DNA of 64,000 bases from Pseudomonadota bacterium. Its GTDB lineage: Bacteria > Pseudomonadota > Alphaproteobacteria > Rhizobiales > Hyphomicrobiaceae. A model generated the notes under the pieces. That model was given only the letters and a program-made list of their open reading frames with translations, did no database searches and was not told the DNA's origin. Positions 52,499 through 60,610 of this stretch are shown piece by piece (positions within the stretch are counted from its first letter, which is position 1; each line of letters begins with the position of its first letter). The DNA lies in assembly GCA_023423275.1 (NCBI GenBank), contig JAFAFW010000058.1:124001-188000 (forward strand), given 5' to 3'. Position numbers and translations under genes: made by a program.

Positions 52499-52598
52499 CG
52501 ATCCCGTGATCGCGACAGAGGTTTGGCCCTATGATTGCAGATCGGGCTTTCGCTAGGTTAGCGTCCCTGTCACGCCGTGTGATCTTCAGAGAACCATC

Positions 52599-54227
52599 AT
52601 GTCCGCGTATGAGCAGAACCTCGACAAAACGGCCGCCAACTTTCAACCGTTGACGCCATTGACGCTGCTGTCACGCGCAGCGGGTATCCATCCCGATCAC
52701 GTGGCCATCATCCACGGTCGTCAGCGAACCACCTACCGCGATCTTTACGCCCGCTCTCGCAAGCTGGCCTCGGCACTGGCGCAACGTGGCATCGGCCGTG
52801 GCGATACCGTCTCGGTCATGCTCGCCAACACGCCGCCGATGATCGAAGCGCACTATGCCGTGCCGATGACGGGCGCGATCCTGCATGCGATGAACACGCG
52901 GCTGGATGCGGCCGTTATCGCTTTCCAGCTCGATCACGCCGAAAGCAAGGTTCTGATCACCGACCGGGAATTCGCGCCGACCATCAAGACGGCCTTGTCC
53001 ATGACCAACGTCAAGCCACTCATCATTGACTACGACGATATCGAATTTCCGCAGTCCGGCGAGCGGCTATCGGATCTCGGTTATGAACAGCTTCTCGCCG
53101 GTGGCGATCCCGCTTTTGCCTGGCGGATGCCAGATAACGAGTGGGATGCGATCACACTCAACTATACGTCCGGCACGACGGGTAACCCGAAAGGCGTCGT
53201 CTACCATCACCGCGGCGCCTACCTGATGTGCTACGCGAACGTGATCGCGGCCGGGCTGGGACGGCATCCCGTCTACCTCTGGACGCTGCCGATGTTCCAT
53301 TGCAACGGCTGGTGCTTTCCCTGGACCCTGTCGGCGGTGGCGGGGACCCATGTCTGCCTCAGGTGGGTGCGCGCCAAGGCGATGTACGACGCGATCGCGG
53401 ATCACAAAGTGACCCATTTGTGCGGCGCACCGATCGTGATGACGACGCTGCTCAATGCGCCCGTCGATGACAAGCGCCCGCTTCCCCACAACGTTCAGTT
53501 CGTCACCGCAGCCGCCCCACCGCCGGCGTCCGTCCTCGGCGCGATGGCGGAGGCGGGCTTCGAGGTGACGCATGTCTACGGGCTGACCGAAACGTATGGC
53601 CCAGCCGTCGTGAACGATTGGCACACGGAATGGGATGAGCTTCCGGCTGCGGATCGTGCTGCGCTGAAATCCCGGCAGGGCGTCCGCTATCCGGCGCTGG
53701 AGGACCTGAACGTCTTCGATCCCGAAACGATGCAGCCGATCCCGGCCGATGGCGAAACCATGGGCGAGGTCATGTTCCGCGGCAATATCGTCATGAAGGG
53801 CTATCTCAAGAACCCGGAGGCGACGGCGGAAGCCTTCGCTGGAGGCTGGTTCCATTCCGGCGATCTCGGCGTGCTGTATCCGGACAATTACATTCAGTTG
53901 AAAGACCGTTCCAAGGACATCATCATCTCGGGCGGCGAGAACATCTCCTCAATCGAGGTCGAGGATGCCCTTTACAAGCATCCCGCCGTTGCTCACGTCG
54001 CGGTCGTCGCCAAGCCCGACGAGACCTGGGGCGAAACGCCCTGCGCCTTCATCGAACTGAGACCTGGCGCCAGCGCCACGACCGAGGAGATCATCTCCTG
54101 GTGCCGCGATCATCTCGCGCGCTACAAGTGCCCCCGCGCTGTCGTGTTCGGCGAGATTCCCAAAACCTCGACCGGCAAGATCCAGAAGTTCAAGCTCCGC
54201 GACATTGCGAAGGGCCTTGCGACGTAA
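52599..54227 (+). CDS. Fatty-acyl-CoA synthetase (AMP-forming, AlkK/FadD-like)
   Basis: A 542-residue acyl-CoA ligase: ATP-binding YTSGTTGNPKGVVYHHRG, A8-type GLTETYGP and the C-terminal KTSTGKIQKFKLRD with the adenylation lysine. The length and motifs fit medium/long-chain ligases such as AlkK. It probably activates a carboxylic acid to its CoA thioester. It is the first of three same-strand genes (ligase, aspartate dehydrogenase-like, DMT transporter), with 92 bp to the next. Confidence 0.9.
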   Translation: MSAYEQNLDKTAANFQPLTPLTLLSRAAGIHPDHVAIIHGRQRTTYRDLYARSRKLASALAQRGIGRGDTVSVMLANTPPMIEAHYAVPMTGAILHAMNTRLDAAVIAFQLDHAESKVLITDREFAPTIKTALSMTNVKPLIIDYDDIEFPQSGERLSDLGYEQLLAGGDPAFAWRMPDNEWDAITLNYTSGTTGNPKGVVYHHRGAYLMCYANVIAAGLGRHPVYLWTLPMFHCNGWCFPWTLSAVAGTHVCLRWVRAKAMYDAIADHKVTHLCGAPIVMTTLLNAPVDDKRPLPHNVQFVTAAAPPPASVLGAMAEAGFEVTHVYGLTETYGPAVVNDWHTEWDELPAADRAALKSRQGVRYPALEDLNVFDPETMQPIPADGETMGEVMFRGNIVMKGYLKNPEATAEAFAGGWFHSGDLGVLYPDNYIQLKDRSKDIIISGGENISSIEVEDALYKHPAVAHVAVVAKPDETWGETPCAFIELRPGASATTEEIISWCRDHLARYKCPRAVVFGEIPKTSTGKIQKFKLRDIAKGLAT

Positions 54228-54319
54228 AGCGCACCGGCTATCTGTTGTTGGCGCGCGGTGCTATCAAGCCCGGACGGTCGGGCGGCTGATGCCCGGAACG
54301 TCGAAACGGGAGGAATGCA

Positions 54320-55132
54320 ATGAAGCCGATAAGGCTCGCGATTGCCGGTCTTGGCGCGATCGGCCTCAAGGTTGCGCGCCGTGTCGATGCCGGTGACATA
54401 CCGGGCATGGAGCTGGCGGCGGTCGCGGTCCGGGACGCGACAAAGGCCGGACACAACCTCGCCAGGTTCCGCAACAAGCCTGAGATCCTGCCCGCCTCCC
54501 AACTCGCCGACGTTGCCGATGTGATCGTCGAATGCCTCCCCGCCGCGCATTTCCGCGACGTCGCCGAGCCGACGCTGCGCAAGGGAAAGACGTTCATGCC
54601 GTTGTCCGTCGGCGCCCTGTTGAAGCATATGGATCTCATCGATCTCGCGCGCGAGACCGGCGGCAAGATCATCGTTCCAAGCGGCGCGATTCTCGGTCTT
54701 GATGCTGTCCGGGCCGTGGCTGAAGACAAGGTGCATTCCGTCCGCCTGATCACGCGCAAGCCGCCGGGCGGTGTCGCCGGCGCACCGCTGCTGGTCGAAA
54801 AGGGCATCTCCCTGGACGGACTGAGCGAGCCGTTGATGGTGTTTTCCGGCAGCGCCCGCGAGGCGGCAAAAGGCTTTCCGGCCAATCTCAACGTTTCGGT
54901 CGCGCTGTCTCTTGCGGGTATCGGCGCGGATCAAACGATCGTGGAGCTTTGGGCCGATCCCACGGTGACGCGCAACACGCATACCGTGGTCGTGGAATCG
55001 GAATCGTCCAATCTCAAGATGACGATCGAGAACATCCCCGACGCCGAGAACCCGAGGACGGGACTCGTGACCGGCCTCAGCGTGATTGCCGCCCTGCGGC
55101 GGCTCACGGCGCCGCTGGTCGTCGGGACCTGA
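54320..55132 (+). CDS. Aspartate dehydrogenase-like protein
   Basis: A 270-residue NAD(P)-binding protein: Rossmann GLGAIG (11-16), the conserved VECLPAAHF, SVGALL and SGAILGLDAV segments and the C-terminal NLNVSVALSLAGIG region of aspartate dehydrogenase (NadX). NadX converts L-aspartate to iminoaspartate with NAD(P), often for NAD biosynthesis, but no nadA or nadC is adjacent, so a role in amino-acid catabolism is possible. ATG 54320 follows a GGGAGG. Confidence 0.85.
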   Translation: MKPIRLAIAGLGAIGLKVARRVDAGDIPGMELAAVAVRDATKAGHNLARFRNKPEILPASQLADVADVIVECLPAAHFRDVAEPTLRKGKTFMPLSVGALLKHMDLIDLARETGGKIIVPSGAILGLDAVRAVAEDKVHSVRLITRKPPGGVAGAPLLVEKGISLDGLSEPLMVFSGSAREAAKGFPANLNVSVALSLAGIGADQTIVELWADPTVTRNTHTVVVESESSNLKMTIENIPDAENPRTGLVTGLSVIAALRRLTAPLVVGT

Positions 55133-55220
55133 TCTTTCGAAGCAGCAAGCCGCGCGGCAACGCGCGAACACATCAAACTCCTTGGTTTTGCACCCCCGTT
55201 TTGCTCACCATGAGGGACGC

Positions 55221-56108
55221 ATGACTCATGCCATTCTCCTGGCCATCGCGGCGGATGGCCTGCTGTCGCTGATGGATGCGCTGATCAAATCGATGACGCC
55301 GCGCTATCCGACATTTCAGATCGCATTCCTGCGCTTTGCCTCCGGTCTGCTCTGGGCCTCAATGCTGGTGATTGTGACGCGGCCCGGATGGCCGAGCCGC
55401 GAAGCCATCTTCTACAATTCGACACGCTCCGTTCTGGTCGTCGTCACAGCAACGTCCTTCTTCTTCGCATTGAGCCAGCTTCCTCTCGCGGACACGATTG
55501 CGCTGTCGTTTCTGTCACCGATGTTTCTCGCGGTTTTCGGCGCGCTGTTTCTCAAGGAGCGCCTCGATACCCGCATCGTCATTGCGCTGATCGCCGGGTT
55601 CGCCGGCATGTTGCTGATTGCGGGCGGCCGCGTCGGCCTGGGCACGTACACCAACGGCGCCATCTACGGCACCTTGGCCTGCGTGCTCTCCGCGCTGACC
55701 TACGCGCTGACTCTTGTACTGCTCCGGGCGCGAGCAATGCGCGACGCGCTTTCAATCATCGTCTGGTTTCAGACACTCGGCCCAGCCTTGCTTCTGGCGC
55801 CCGCTGCCGCGCTGGTCTGGGTCGCGCCGTCATGGCAGGACTTGGGGCTGTTCCTGCTGGTCGGTCTTATCGGCGTGGCGGGACATTTCCTGCTGGCGCA
55901 CGCTTTCGCCCGCGCCGAAGCGTCCCGCCTCGCGCCGGTGCACTACACCACGCTGATTTGGGGGGTCCTGTTCGGCTATCTGTTCTTTTCGGATATCCCC
56001 GCGCCAGCGACCCTCGCAGGGGCAACACTCATCATCCTGGGAACGCTGGCCACACATCGCAGAAAGCGGGCAGCGACCTCAACGCTGGAAAAGAAGGGCG
56101 CATCATAG
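55221..56108 (+). CDS. DMT-superfamily (EamA) transporter
   Basis: A 295-residue membrane protein with ten predicted helices (two EamA repeats). ATG 55221 after GAGGGACGC decides the start. It exports or imports small metabolites. It follows the aspartate-dehydrogenase-like gene by 88 bp and is convergent with the DUF465 gene, separated by a long inverted repeat. Substrate unknown. Confidence 0.88.
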   Translation: MTHAILLAIAADGLLSLMDALIKSMTPRYPTFQIAFLRFASGLLWASMLVIVTRPGWPSREAIFYNSTRSVLVVVTATSFFFALSQLPLADTIALSFLSPMFLAVFGALFLKERLDTRIVIALIAGFAGMLLIAGGRVGLGTYTNGAIYGTLACVLSALTYALTLVLLRARAMRDALSIIVWFQTLGPALLLAPAAALVWVAPSWQDLGLFLLVGLIGVAGHFLLAHAFARAEASRLAPVHYTTLIWGVLFGYLFFSDIPAPATLAGATLIILGTLATHRRKRAATSTLEKKGAS

Positions 56109-56125
56109 TGCGCGCCGAGGCAGGG

Positions 56126-56196
56126 CAGCAGACGAGCGGCCGAAAGAAGGCGTTACACACATCTTCGGCGTCTCGGCCGCTCTGGTCTGTCTGCTG
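56126..56196. repeat. Long imperfect inverted repeat between convergent genes
   Basis: CAGCAGAC (56126-56133) plus AGCGGCCGA (56135-56143) are matched in inverse by TCGGCCGCT (56173-56181) and GTCTGCTG (56189-56196), giving 17 paired bases with a single-base gap on one side and a seven-base bulge on the other. The 29-nt loop includes a further short repeat. No T-tract follows on either strand. It sits between the DMT gene and the DUF465 gene and may work as a terminator for both or as an RNA structure. Confidence 0.55.
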
Positions 56197-56208
56197 GTGT
56201 GATGTTGT

Positions 56209-56388
56209 CTAGTGTCGGACTTTGCCAGGCCCCATATTGGCGATCTGGTCCTTCAGCTTGAGTTTTTCCAACTTCAAGCTGCTCACCCTCGCGGAATCGA
56301 ATGAGGGTCGGGCCAGTTCTTCTTCAATCTTCTGCTCAAGTAACCGATGCTTTTCCGCAAGTTCAGCGAGATGTGGGTACGCCGACAT
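56209..56388 (-). CDS. YdcH-type DUF465 protein
   Basis: A 59-residue small helical protein: HLAELAEKHRLLEQKIEEELARPSFDSARVSSLKLEKLKLKDQI, with the LKLEKLKLKDQI coiled coil that identifies DUF465. GGAGGG before ATG 56388 supports the start. Function unknown. Divergent from a second DUF465 gene. Confidence 0.88.
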   Translation of the reverse strand: MSAYPHLAELAEKHRLLEQKIEEELARPSFDSARVSSLKLEKLKLKDQIANMGPGKVRH

Positions 56389-56628
56389 CTTGCCCTCCGG
56401 TTGAGTTGAAGACTCGGGTATTTTGCCAGGAATGCACGCCGCTGTCGACTCAGGCGCGGTGGAAAAGAGGCGAGTGCCCGCCCCCTTCGTCGCCGTGATT
56501 TTCGCATAAGCGTCGGTTTTTCCGTCCCTTTTTCTTCGACGCCGGCTGCTGCTATCTTGCTTCCGCAATCAATCGATGCTAGCGCGATGGCAGGGTTGCG
56601 AGGGAGCGCGGCTCAGCCGATCAGGTAC

Positions 56629-56835
56629 ATGCAGCGACAAGACGAAAGAGACATTCGCGAGCTGCTGGCGAAGCTCCGTACCGAGCATCGGGAGCTCGAT
56701 GCCACAATTGCTGCGCTGGAGGCGGAGCCGCGTGCCGATCAGCTCCAGATCTCGCGTCTGAAGCGCACCAAGCTCAAGCTCAAGGACAGGATCACGGCGC
56801 TCGAGGATCAGCTGCTTCCCGATATCATCGCCTGA
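56629..56835 (+). CDS. YdcH-type DUF465 protein (second copy)
   Basis: A 68-residue helical protein of the same family (LRTEHRELDATIAALE, ISRLKRTKLKLKDRI). The start is uncertain between ATG 56629 and ATG 56587; the former best fits the family length. It is 240 bp from the first DUF465 start, in head-to-head orientation. Function unknown. Confidence 0.82.
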   Translation: MQRQDERDIRELLAKLRTEHRELDATIAALEAEPRADQLQISRLKRTKLKLKDRITALEDQLLPDIIA

Positions 56836-56941
56836 GCCGAACCCTTGCCAAGGTTTGCGAACACTGGCTATTTGAGTGTCCACTATCAATGGACACCATC
56901 TGCAGTCAGTCCTGGATTGACACGCAAGGAAGCCAGGATCG

Positions 56942-57436
56942 ATGAGCGCGACGCAACCGAAAATCGGCATCATCATGGGAAGCCAGTCGGACTGGCCGAC
57001 GATGCGCCGTGCCGCCGACATCCTGGCTAAGCTGAAGGTCCCGTTCGAGGCGCGCATCGTCTCGGCCCATCGTACCCCCGACCGTCTCTACGCCTACGCC
57101 AAATCGGCGAAGGAGCGGGGCCTCAACGTCATCATCGCCGGAGCCGGAGGGGCCGCCCATCTGCCGGGTATGGTCGCGTCGCTGACGACATTGCCGGTGC
57201 TCGGCGTGCCTGTCGAAAGCCGCGCGATGAAGGGCCAGGACAGCCTCTATTCCATCGTTCAGATGCCAGCCGGAATTCCGGTCGGAACCCTGGCAATCGG
57301 CGAAGCGGGCGCAGAGAATGCGGGCCTGCTCGCCGCGCAGATCCTGGCACTCCAGGATGCCGCATTGGCGCGCCGCCTGGAGGACTTCCGGACGCAACTC
57401 AGCGCCGCGGTTGCAGAGGCGCCGCAGGATGCCTGA
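56942..57436 (+). CDS. purE: N5-carboxyaminoimidazole ribonucleotide mutase
   Basis: A 164-residue class I PurE. The signature GIIMGSQSDWPTM, catalytic-site SAHRTPDR and the GAGGAAHLPGM segment are intact. It converts N5-CAIR to CAIR in purine biosynthesis. Its end overlaps the purK start by eight bases (ATGCCTGA), implying translational coupling. Confidence 0.97.
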   Translation: MSATQPKIGIIMGSQSDWPTMRRAADILAKLKVPFEARIVSAHRTPDRLYAYAKSAKERGLNVIIAGAGGAAHLPGMVASLTTLPVLGVPVESRAMKGQDSLYSIVQMPAGIPVGTLAIGEAGAENAGLLAAQILALQDAALARRLEDFRTQLSAAVAEAPQDA

Positions 57437-58532
57437 CACAGGTCGTCGGCCGCGTCAGCTGCCGCCCGGCAGCACGATCGGGATTCTCGGTGGCGGTCAG
57501 CTCGGCCGTATGCTTGCGATGGCCGCCGCCAAACTTGGCCTGCGCACGCACATCTATTCAGACGAAGCGGATTGCCCGGCCTTCGATGTCACGCCGCGGC
57601 AGACGGTCGGCGACTTCACCGACCTTGAGCGCCTTGCCACCTTCGCCAAAGGCGTGGATGTCGTCACCTACGAGTTCGAGAACGTGCCGGTCGATGCCGC
57701 GCATGCGCTGTCACACACCGTTCCGGTCTGGCCAGGCGCCCGCGCGCTCGAGGTGGCCCAGGATCGGCTCGTCGAAAAGACGTTCGTTGCCGGTCTCGGT
57801 GTGCCGGTTGCGCCGTTCGCGGCCGTCGACAACTTGGATGACCTCGACCGCGGGCTACAGCGGTTCGGCGGATCGGGCATCCTGAAGACCCGCCGCCTGG
57901 GCTACGACGGCAAGGGCCAAGTCGTTCTCGCGCCGGGCGACGACCCTGCGGCAGCCTTATCGGATATCGGCCACGCGCCGGCCGTTCTCGAACAGCGCAT
58001 GTCCTTTGCCTGCGAGGTGTCGGTTCTCGTCGTACGCGGCGGCGGTGGCGCGGTGGCCTTCTACGACATCCCCGTGAATACGCACGCCGGGGGCATCCTG
58101 AGGCGGTCGGTCGTGCCATCCGCACTCGGAGACGCGGAAGTCGAGCTCGCCTGCTCGCTCGCGCACCGGATTGCCGAGGCCTTGGACTATGTCGGCGTCC
58201 TTGCTGTCGAGATGTTCTTCATGGGACCGCAGGCCGACCCGGCCCTCATGGTGAACGAGATCGCCCCACGCGTTCACAATAGCGGACACTGGACGATGGA
58301 CGCCTGCTACGTCGACCAGTTCGAAAACCACATCCGGGCCGTTGCTGGCTGGCCGCTGGGCTCGACCGCTCGCCATTCGGATGCCGAGATGCTCAACCTC
58401 CTCGGCGTCGAGGCCGACGCCTGGGCCGGGATCGCGGCCGATGAAGGTGCTATGCTGCATCTTTACGGGAAACGGGAAGCCCGCAACGGCCGGAAAATGG
58501 GCCACGTCAACAAACTTCGCCCGAAGACCTGA
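57429..58532 (+). CDS. purK: N5-carboxyaminoimidazole ribonucleotide synthase
   Basis: A 367-residue ATP-grasp enzyme: GILGGGQLGRMLAMAA at about 17-32, the ILKTRRLGYDGKGQ and MVNEIAPRVHNSGHWT motifs. It carboxylates AIR to N5-CAIR with ATP and bicarbonate. ATG 57429 sits inside the purE 3' end. The two genes form the purEK operon. Confidence 0.96.
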   Translation: MPDTGRRPRQLPPGSTIGILGGGQLGRMLAMAAAKLGLRTHIYSDEADCPAFDVTPRQTVGDFTDLERLATFAKGVDVVTYEFENVPVDAAHALSHTVPVWPGARALEVAQDRLVEKTFVAGLGVPVAPFAAVDNLDDLDRGLQRFGGSGILKTRRLGYDGKGQVVLAPGDDPAAALSDIGHAPAVLEQRMSFACEVSVLVVRGGGGAVAFYDIPVNTHAGGILRRSVVPSALGDAEVELACSLAHRIAEALDYVGVLAVEMFFMGPQADPALMVNEIAPRVHNSGHWTMDACYVDQFENHIRAVAGWPLGSTARHSDAEMLNLLGVEADAWAGIAADEGAMLHLYGKREARNGRKMGHVNKLRPKT

Positions 58533-58606
58533 TCGGCAGTAACCGGCCAGCGGGTTATGGACTTGGTCGTCCGCTTTTGCTATGAGAGCGTCACAGAATA
58601 CCGCGA

Positions 58607-58638
58607 CCACCCCTTACAGAGCGGCCAGGGAGGGGTGG
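58607..58638 (+). promoter_or_regulatory. Hairpin in the rpsU leader
   Basis: CCACCCC (58607-58613) pairs with GGGGTGG (58632-58638), 48 bp before the rpsU start. It could be a leader hairpin with a role in S21 expression or a purK 3' structure; there is no T-tract. Confidence 0.35.
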
Positions 58639-58685
58639 CTACTTGTGTTTGAGGCCATTGCATTAACAGCTCAGGACAGGAACGC

Positions 58686-58997
58686 GTGCAGGTACTCGTT
58701 CGCGACAACAACGTCGATCAAGCTCTCAAGGCGCTCAAGAAAAAGATGCAGCGTGAGGGCATTTTCCGGGAGATGAAGCTCCGGAACTACTACGAAAAGC
58801 CGTCCGAGAGGAAAGCCCGCGAGAAGGCGGAAGCCGTGCGCCGTGCGCGCAAGCTGGCGCGGAAGCGCGCGCAGCGTGAAGGCTTGCTGCCGGGCAAGAG
58901 CGCAGCCGCGAAAACCAAGACGCCGGGACGTGGCGGCCGTGGTGGTCCGGGTGCTGGCGGTGCGGGTGGTGCTGGCGGCGGATCGTCGGCGCGCTGA
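58686..58997 (+). CDS. rpsU: 30S ribosomal protein S21
   Basis: A 103-residue S21. The N-terminal MQVLVRDNNVDQALKALKKK and LRNYYEKPSERKAREK are S21. The last ~30 residues are a Gly-Arg/Ala-rich tail (GRGGRGGPGAGG...), longer than in enteric S21 (71 residues). The GTG start at 58686 has AGGACAGG upstream. A Rho-independent terminator follows. Confidence 0.96.
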   Translation: MQVLVRDNNVDQALKALKKKMQREGIFREMKLRNYYEKPSERKAREKAEAVRRARKLARKRAQREGLLPGKSAAAKTKTPGRGGRGGPGAGGAGGAGGGSSAR

Positions 58998-59044
58998 TCT
59001 CGCCGCGGGCGGAACTGCTGGCTTCAGCTTTTGATTGAATTGAG

Positions 59045-59074
59045 AGGCTGCCCTCATTCGAGGGCGGCCTTTTT
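59045..59074 (+). terminator. Rho-independent terminator of rpsU
   Basis: A 10-bp stem with one mismatch (59045-59054 with 59061-59070), a 6-nt loop and a following T-run (59070-59074), 48 bp after the rpsU stop. Confidence 0.88.
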
Positions 59075-59150
59075 GGCGTTGAGGCAACCAAGTGTAGCGC
59101 CGCCCGGCGCACGGGCCTGGAACCGTCGGCGTCCAGGACTCGTCGGATTG

Positions 59151-59315
59151 TCGGATCAGTCCGACCCGTTTGTCATCCCGGCCGGAGCGGAGCGCAGAGC
59201 CGGGGCTCCGAGTGAACCGGGAAGACTCCAGCAGCGCTCTCGTTTCAGGAAGCCCGGGAGAGCTGGGATCCGACGACGCTGCCGCCCAATCCGTCATTTC
59301 CGCGCAAGCGGAAAT
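59151..59315. repeat. REP-like hairpin cluster
   Basis: Three inverted repeats follow one another: TCGGA-TCAG-TCCGA (59151-59164), a CCCGGCC... GCCGGGG palindrome within 59176-59206, and the perfect 8-bp ATTTCCGC/GCGGAAAT (59296-59315). Such modules, including GTCATCCCGGCC and GTCATTTCCGCGC starts, are characteristic of dispersed intergenic repeats in Rhizobiales. A degenerate relative lies at 39358-39380. Copy number elsewhere was not testable. Confidence 0.5.
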
Positions 59316-59398
59316 CCAGTCGATTGAGCTGCTGCTGCGTCCTGAACGTGGCAGCTCCTCCCGCGAGGATGCGTCCGGGGCGACGGACTGCCTTCAGC

Positions 59399-60529
59399 TT
59401 ACGAATTGATGTCCTGAACCTGGACATCGATGGTGCGCTCCGAGCCATCACGCAGGACCGTGAGTTTCACCGTCTTTCCAATGCCGACCTTATCGAGCTG
59501 CCGCGTCAGATCCGCCAGCTCGTTGACGCGCTCCCCATCCGCGGCAACGATGATGTCGCCGACCGCACCGCGCGGACCCATTCCGCGCAGCCCCGCGCGC
59601 GCAGCACTGGACCCCGGCGTGACACCTTGGATAACCACACCGGGCGTTCCCAGCCGGGCGGTCATCTCGGCCGGAAACACCCGGATGCCAATGCCTGCCA
59701 GCGGCGCGCGGCCGGTGCGGATGAGTTCAGGCACGATGCGATTGACGGTATCGACAGGCACCGCAAAGCCGACGCCGGCGAACGTACCGGATGGGGCCAG
59801 GATAGCCGTATTGATGCCGATCAGCCGGCCGGCGCTATCGACGAGCGGACCGCCCGAATTGCCAGGATTGATCGCCGCGTCTGTCTGAATGACGCCGGCG
59901 ATCTCGCGCCCCGCTTCGCTCGGTAACATCCGGTCAAGCGCGCTGATAATTCCACTCGTCAGTGTCCGCGACAGGCCGAAGGGATTGCCGATCGCATAAA
60001 CCTCCTGCCCGACGACGAGATCCGATGACGTTCCAACCGCGATCGGTTGCAAGTTCTCCGGCGGGCGGCTCAACCGCAGGACGGCGATATCGGCCCACGG
60101 CGCCGACCCGACCACCCGCGCGGGGATAACGTCTCCTTTATCGATCACGACACCGACCTCGTCGGCTCCGGCGATGACGTGGGCATTGGTCACGACATGA
60201 CCGGCCTTATCCCAGACAAAGCCGGATCCTGTGCCGCCCGATTCCTCCTGTGTGCCGGTCTGCGTGCCGCCCCGCATCTGGCCGGCGGGAATATGCGTGA
60301 AAATGTAAGCCACTGAAGGGGCGGTGCGCGCAAACAACTCCGTCGCCTGAAGTTCCTTGCCCGTCAGTTCCGCGCGCGGCACGGCCGCACGTGGCGTGAC
60401 CGCGGAATATGCGAACAATCGGACGTAGCGCTCGCCGATAAACAGGCCGGCCACAACCAATGCGGCGAGCGCCAGCAAGCGCCAGAAACGATCGGAAGAA
60501 GCCGGTTCGGCCATGGGTTCTCGGCTCAC
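59399..60529 (-). CDS. HtrA/DegP-type trypsin-like serine protease with one PDZ domain
   Basis: A 376-residue protease with an N-terminal membrane anchor (about 17-31). The catalytic triad is His117 (NAHVI), Asp147 (WADIAVL) and Ser225 (GNSGGP). A single PDZ domain follows (GVVIQGVTPGSSAARAGL). The protease domain faces the periplasm. A degQ/degS-like role in envelope quality control is likely. It starts with GTG 60529, or ATG 60514, 81 bp upstream of the hydroxyacid dehydrogenase gene on the same strand. Confidence 0.92.
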   Translation of the reverse strand: MSREPMAEPASSDRFWRLLALAALVVAGLFIGERYVRLFAYSAVTPRAAVPRAELTGKELQATELFARTAPSVAYIFTHIPAGQMRGGTQTGTQEESGGTGSGFVWDKAGHVVTNAHVIAGADEVGVVIDKGDVIPARVVGSAPWADIAVLRLSRPPENLQPIAVGTSSDLVVGQEVYAIGNPFGLSRTLTSGIISALDRMLPSEAGREIAGVIQTDAAINPGNSGGPLVDSAGRLIGINTAILAPSGTFAGVGFAVPVDTVNRIVPELIRTGRAPLAGIGIRVFPAEMTARLGTPGVVIQGVTPGSSAARAGLRGMGPRGAVGDIIVAADGERVNELADLTRQLDKVGIGKTVKLTVLRDGSERTIDVQVQDINS

Positions 60530-60610
60530 TGCGACTTTGAACCCCGCCTAAACGCATGTGGCGGCAGTTCGTTGCTGCCACATGGAATTTGGTAAGGTCG
60601 GCCGCGAAGC

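Larger units (their letters stand above)
58998..59398. other. 401-bp intergenic region after rpsU with hairpin repeats
   Basis: No gene seen. It holds the rpsU terminator and, from about 59151 to 59315, a series of hairpins resembling a Rhizobiales REP-like mosaic: TCGGA/TCCGA (59151-59164), a CCCGGC/GCCGGG-type palindrome near 59176-59206, and a perfect ATTTCCGC-GCAA-GCGGAAAT hairpin (59296-59315). Confidence 0.7.
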
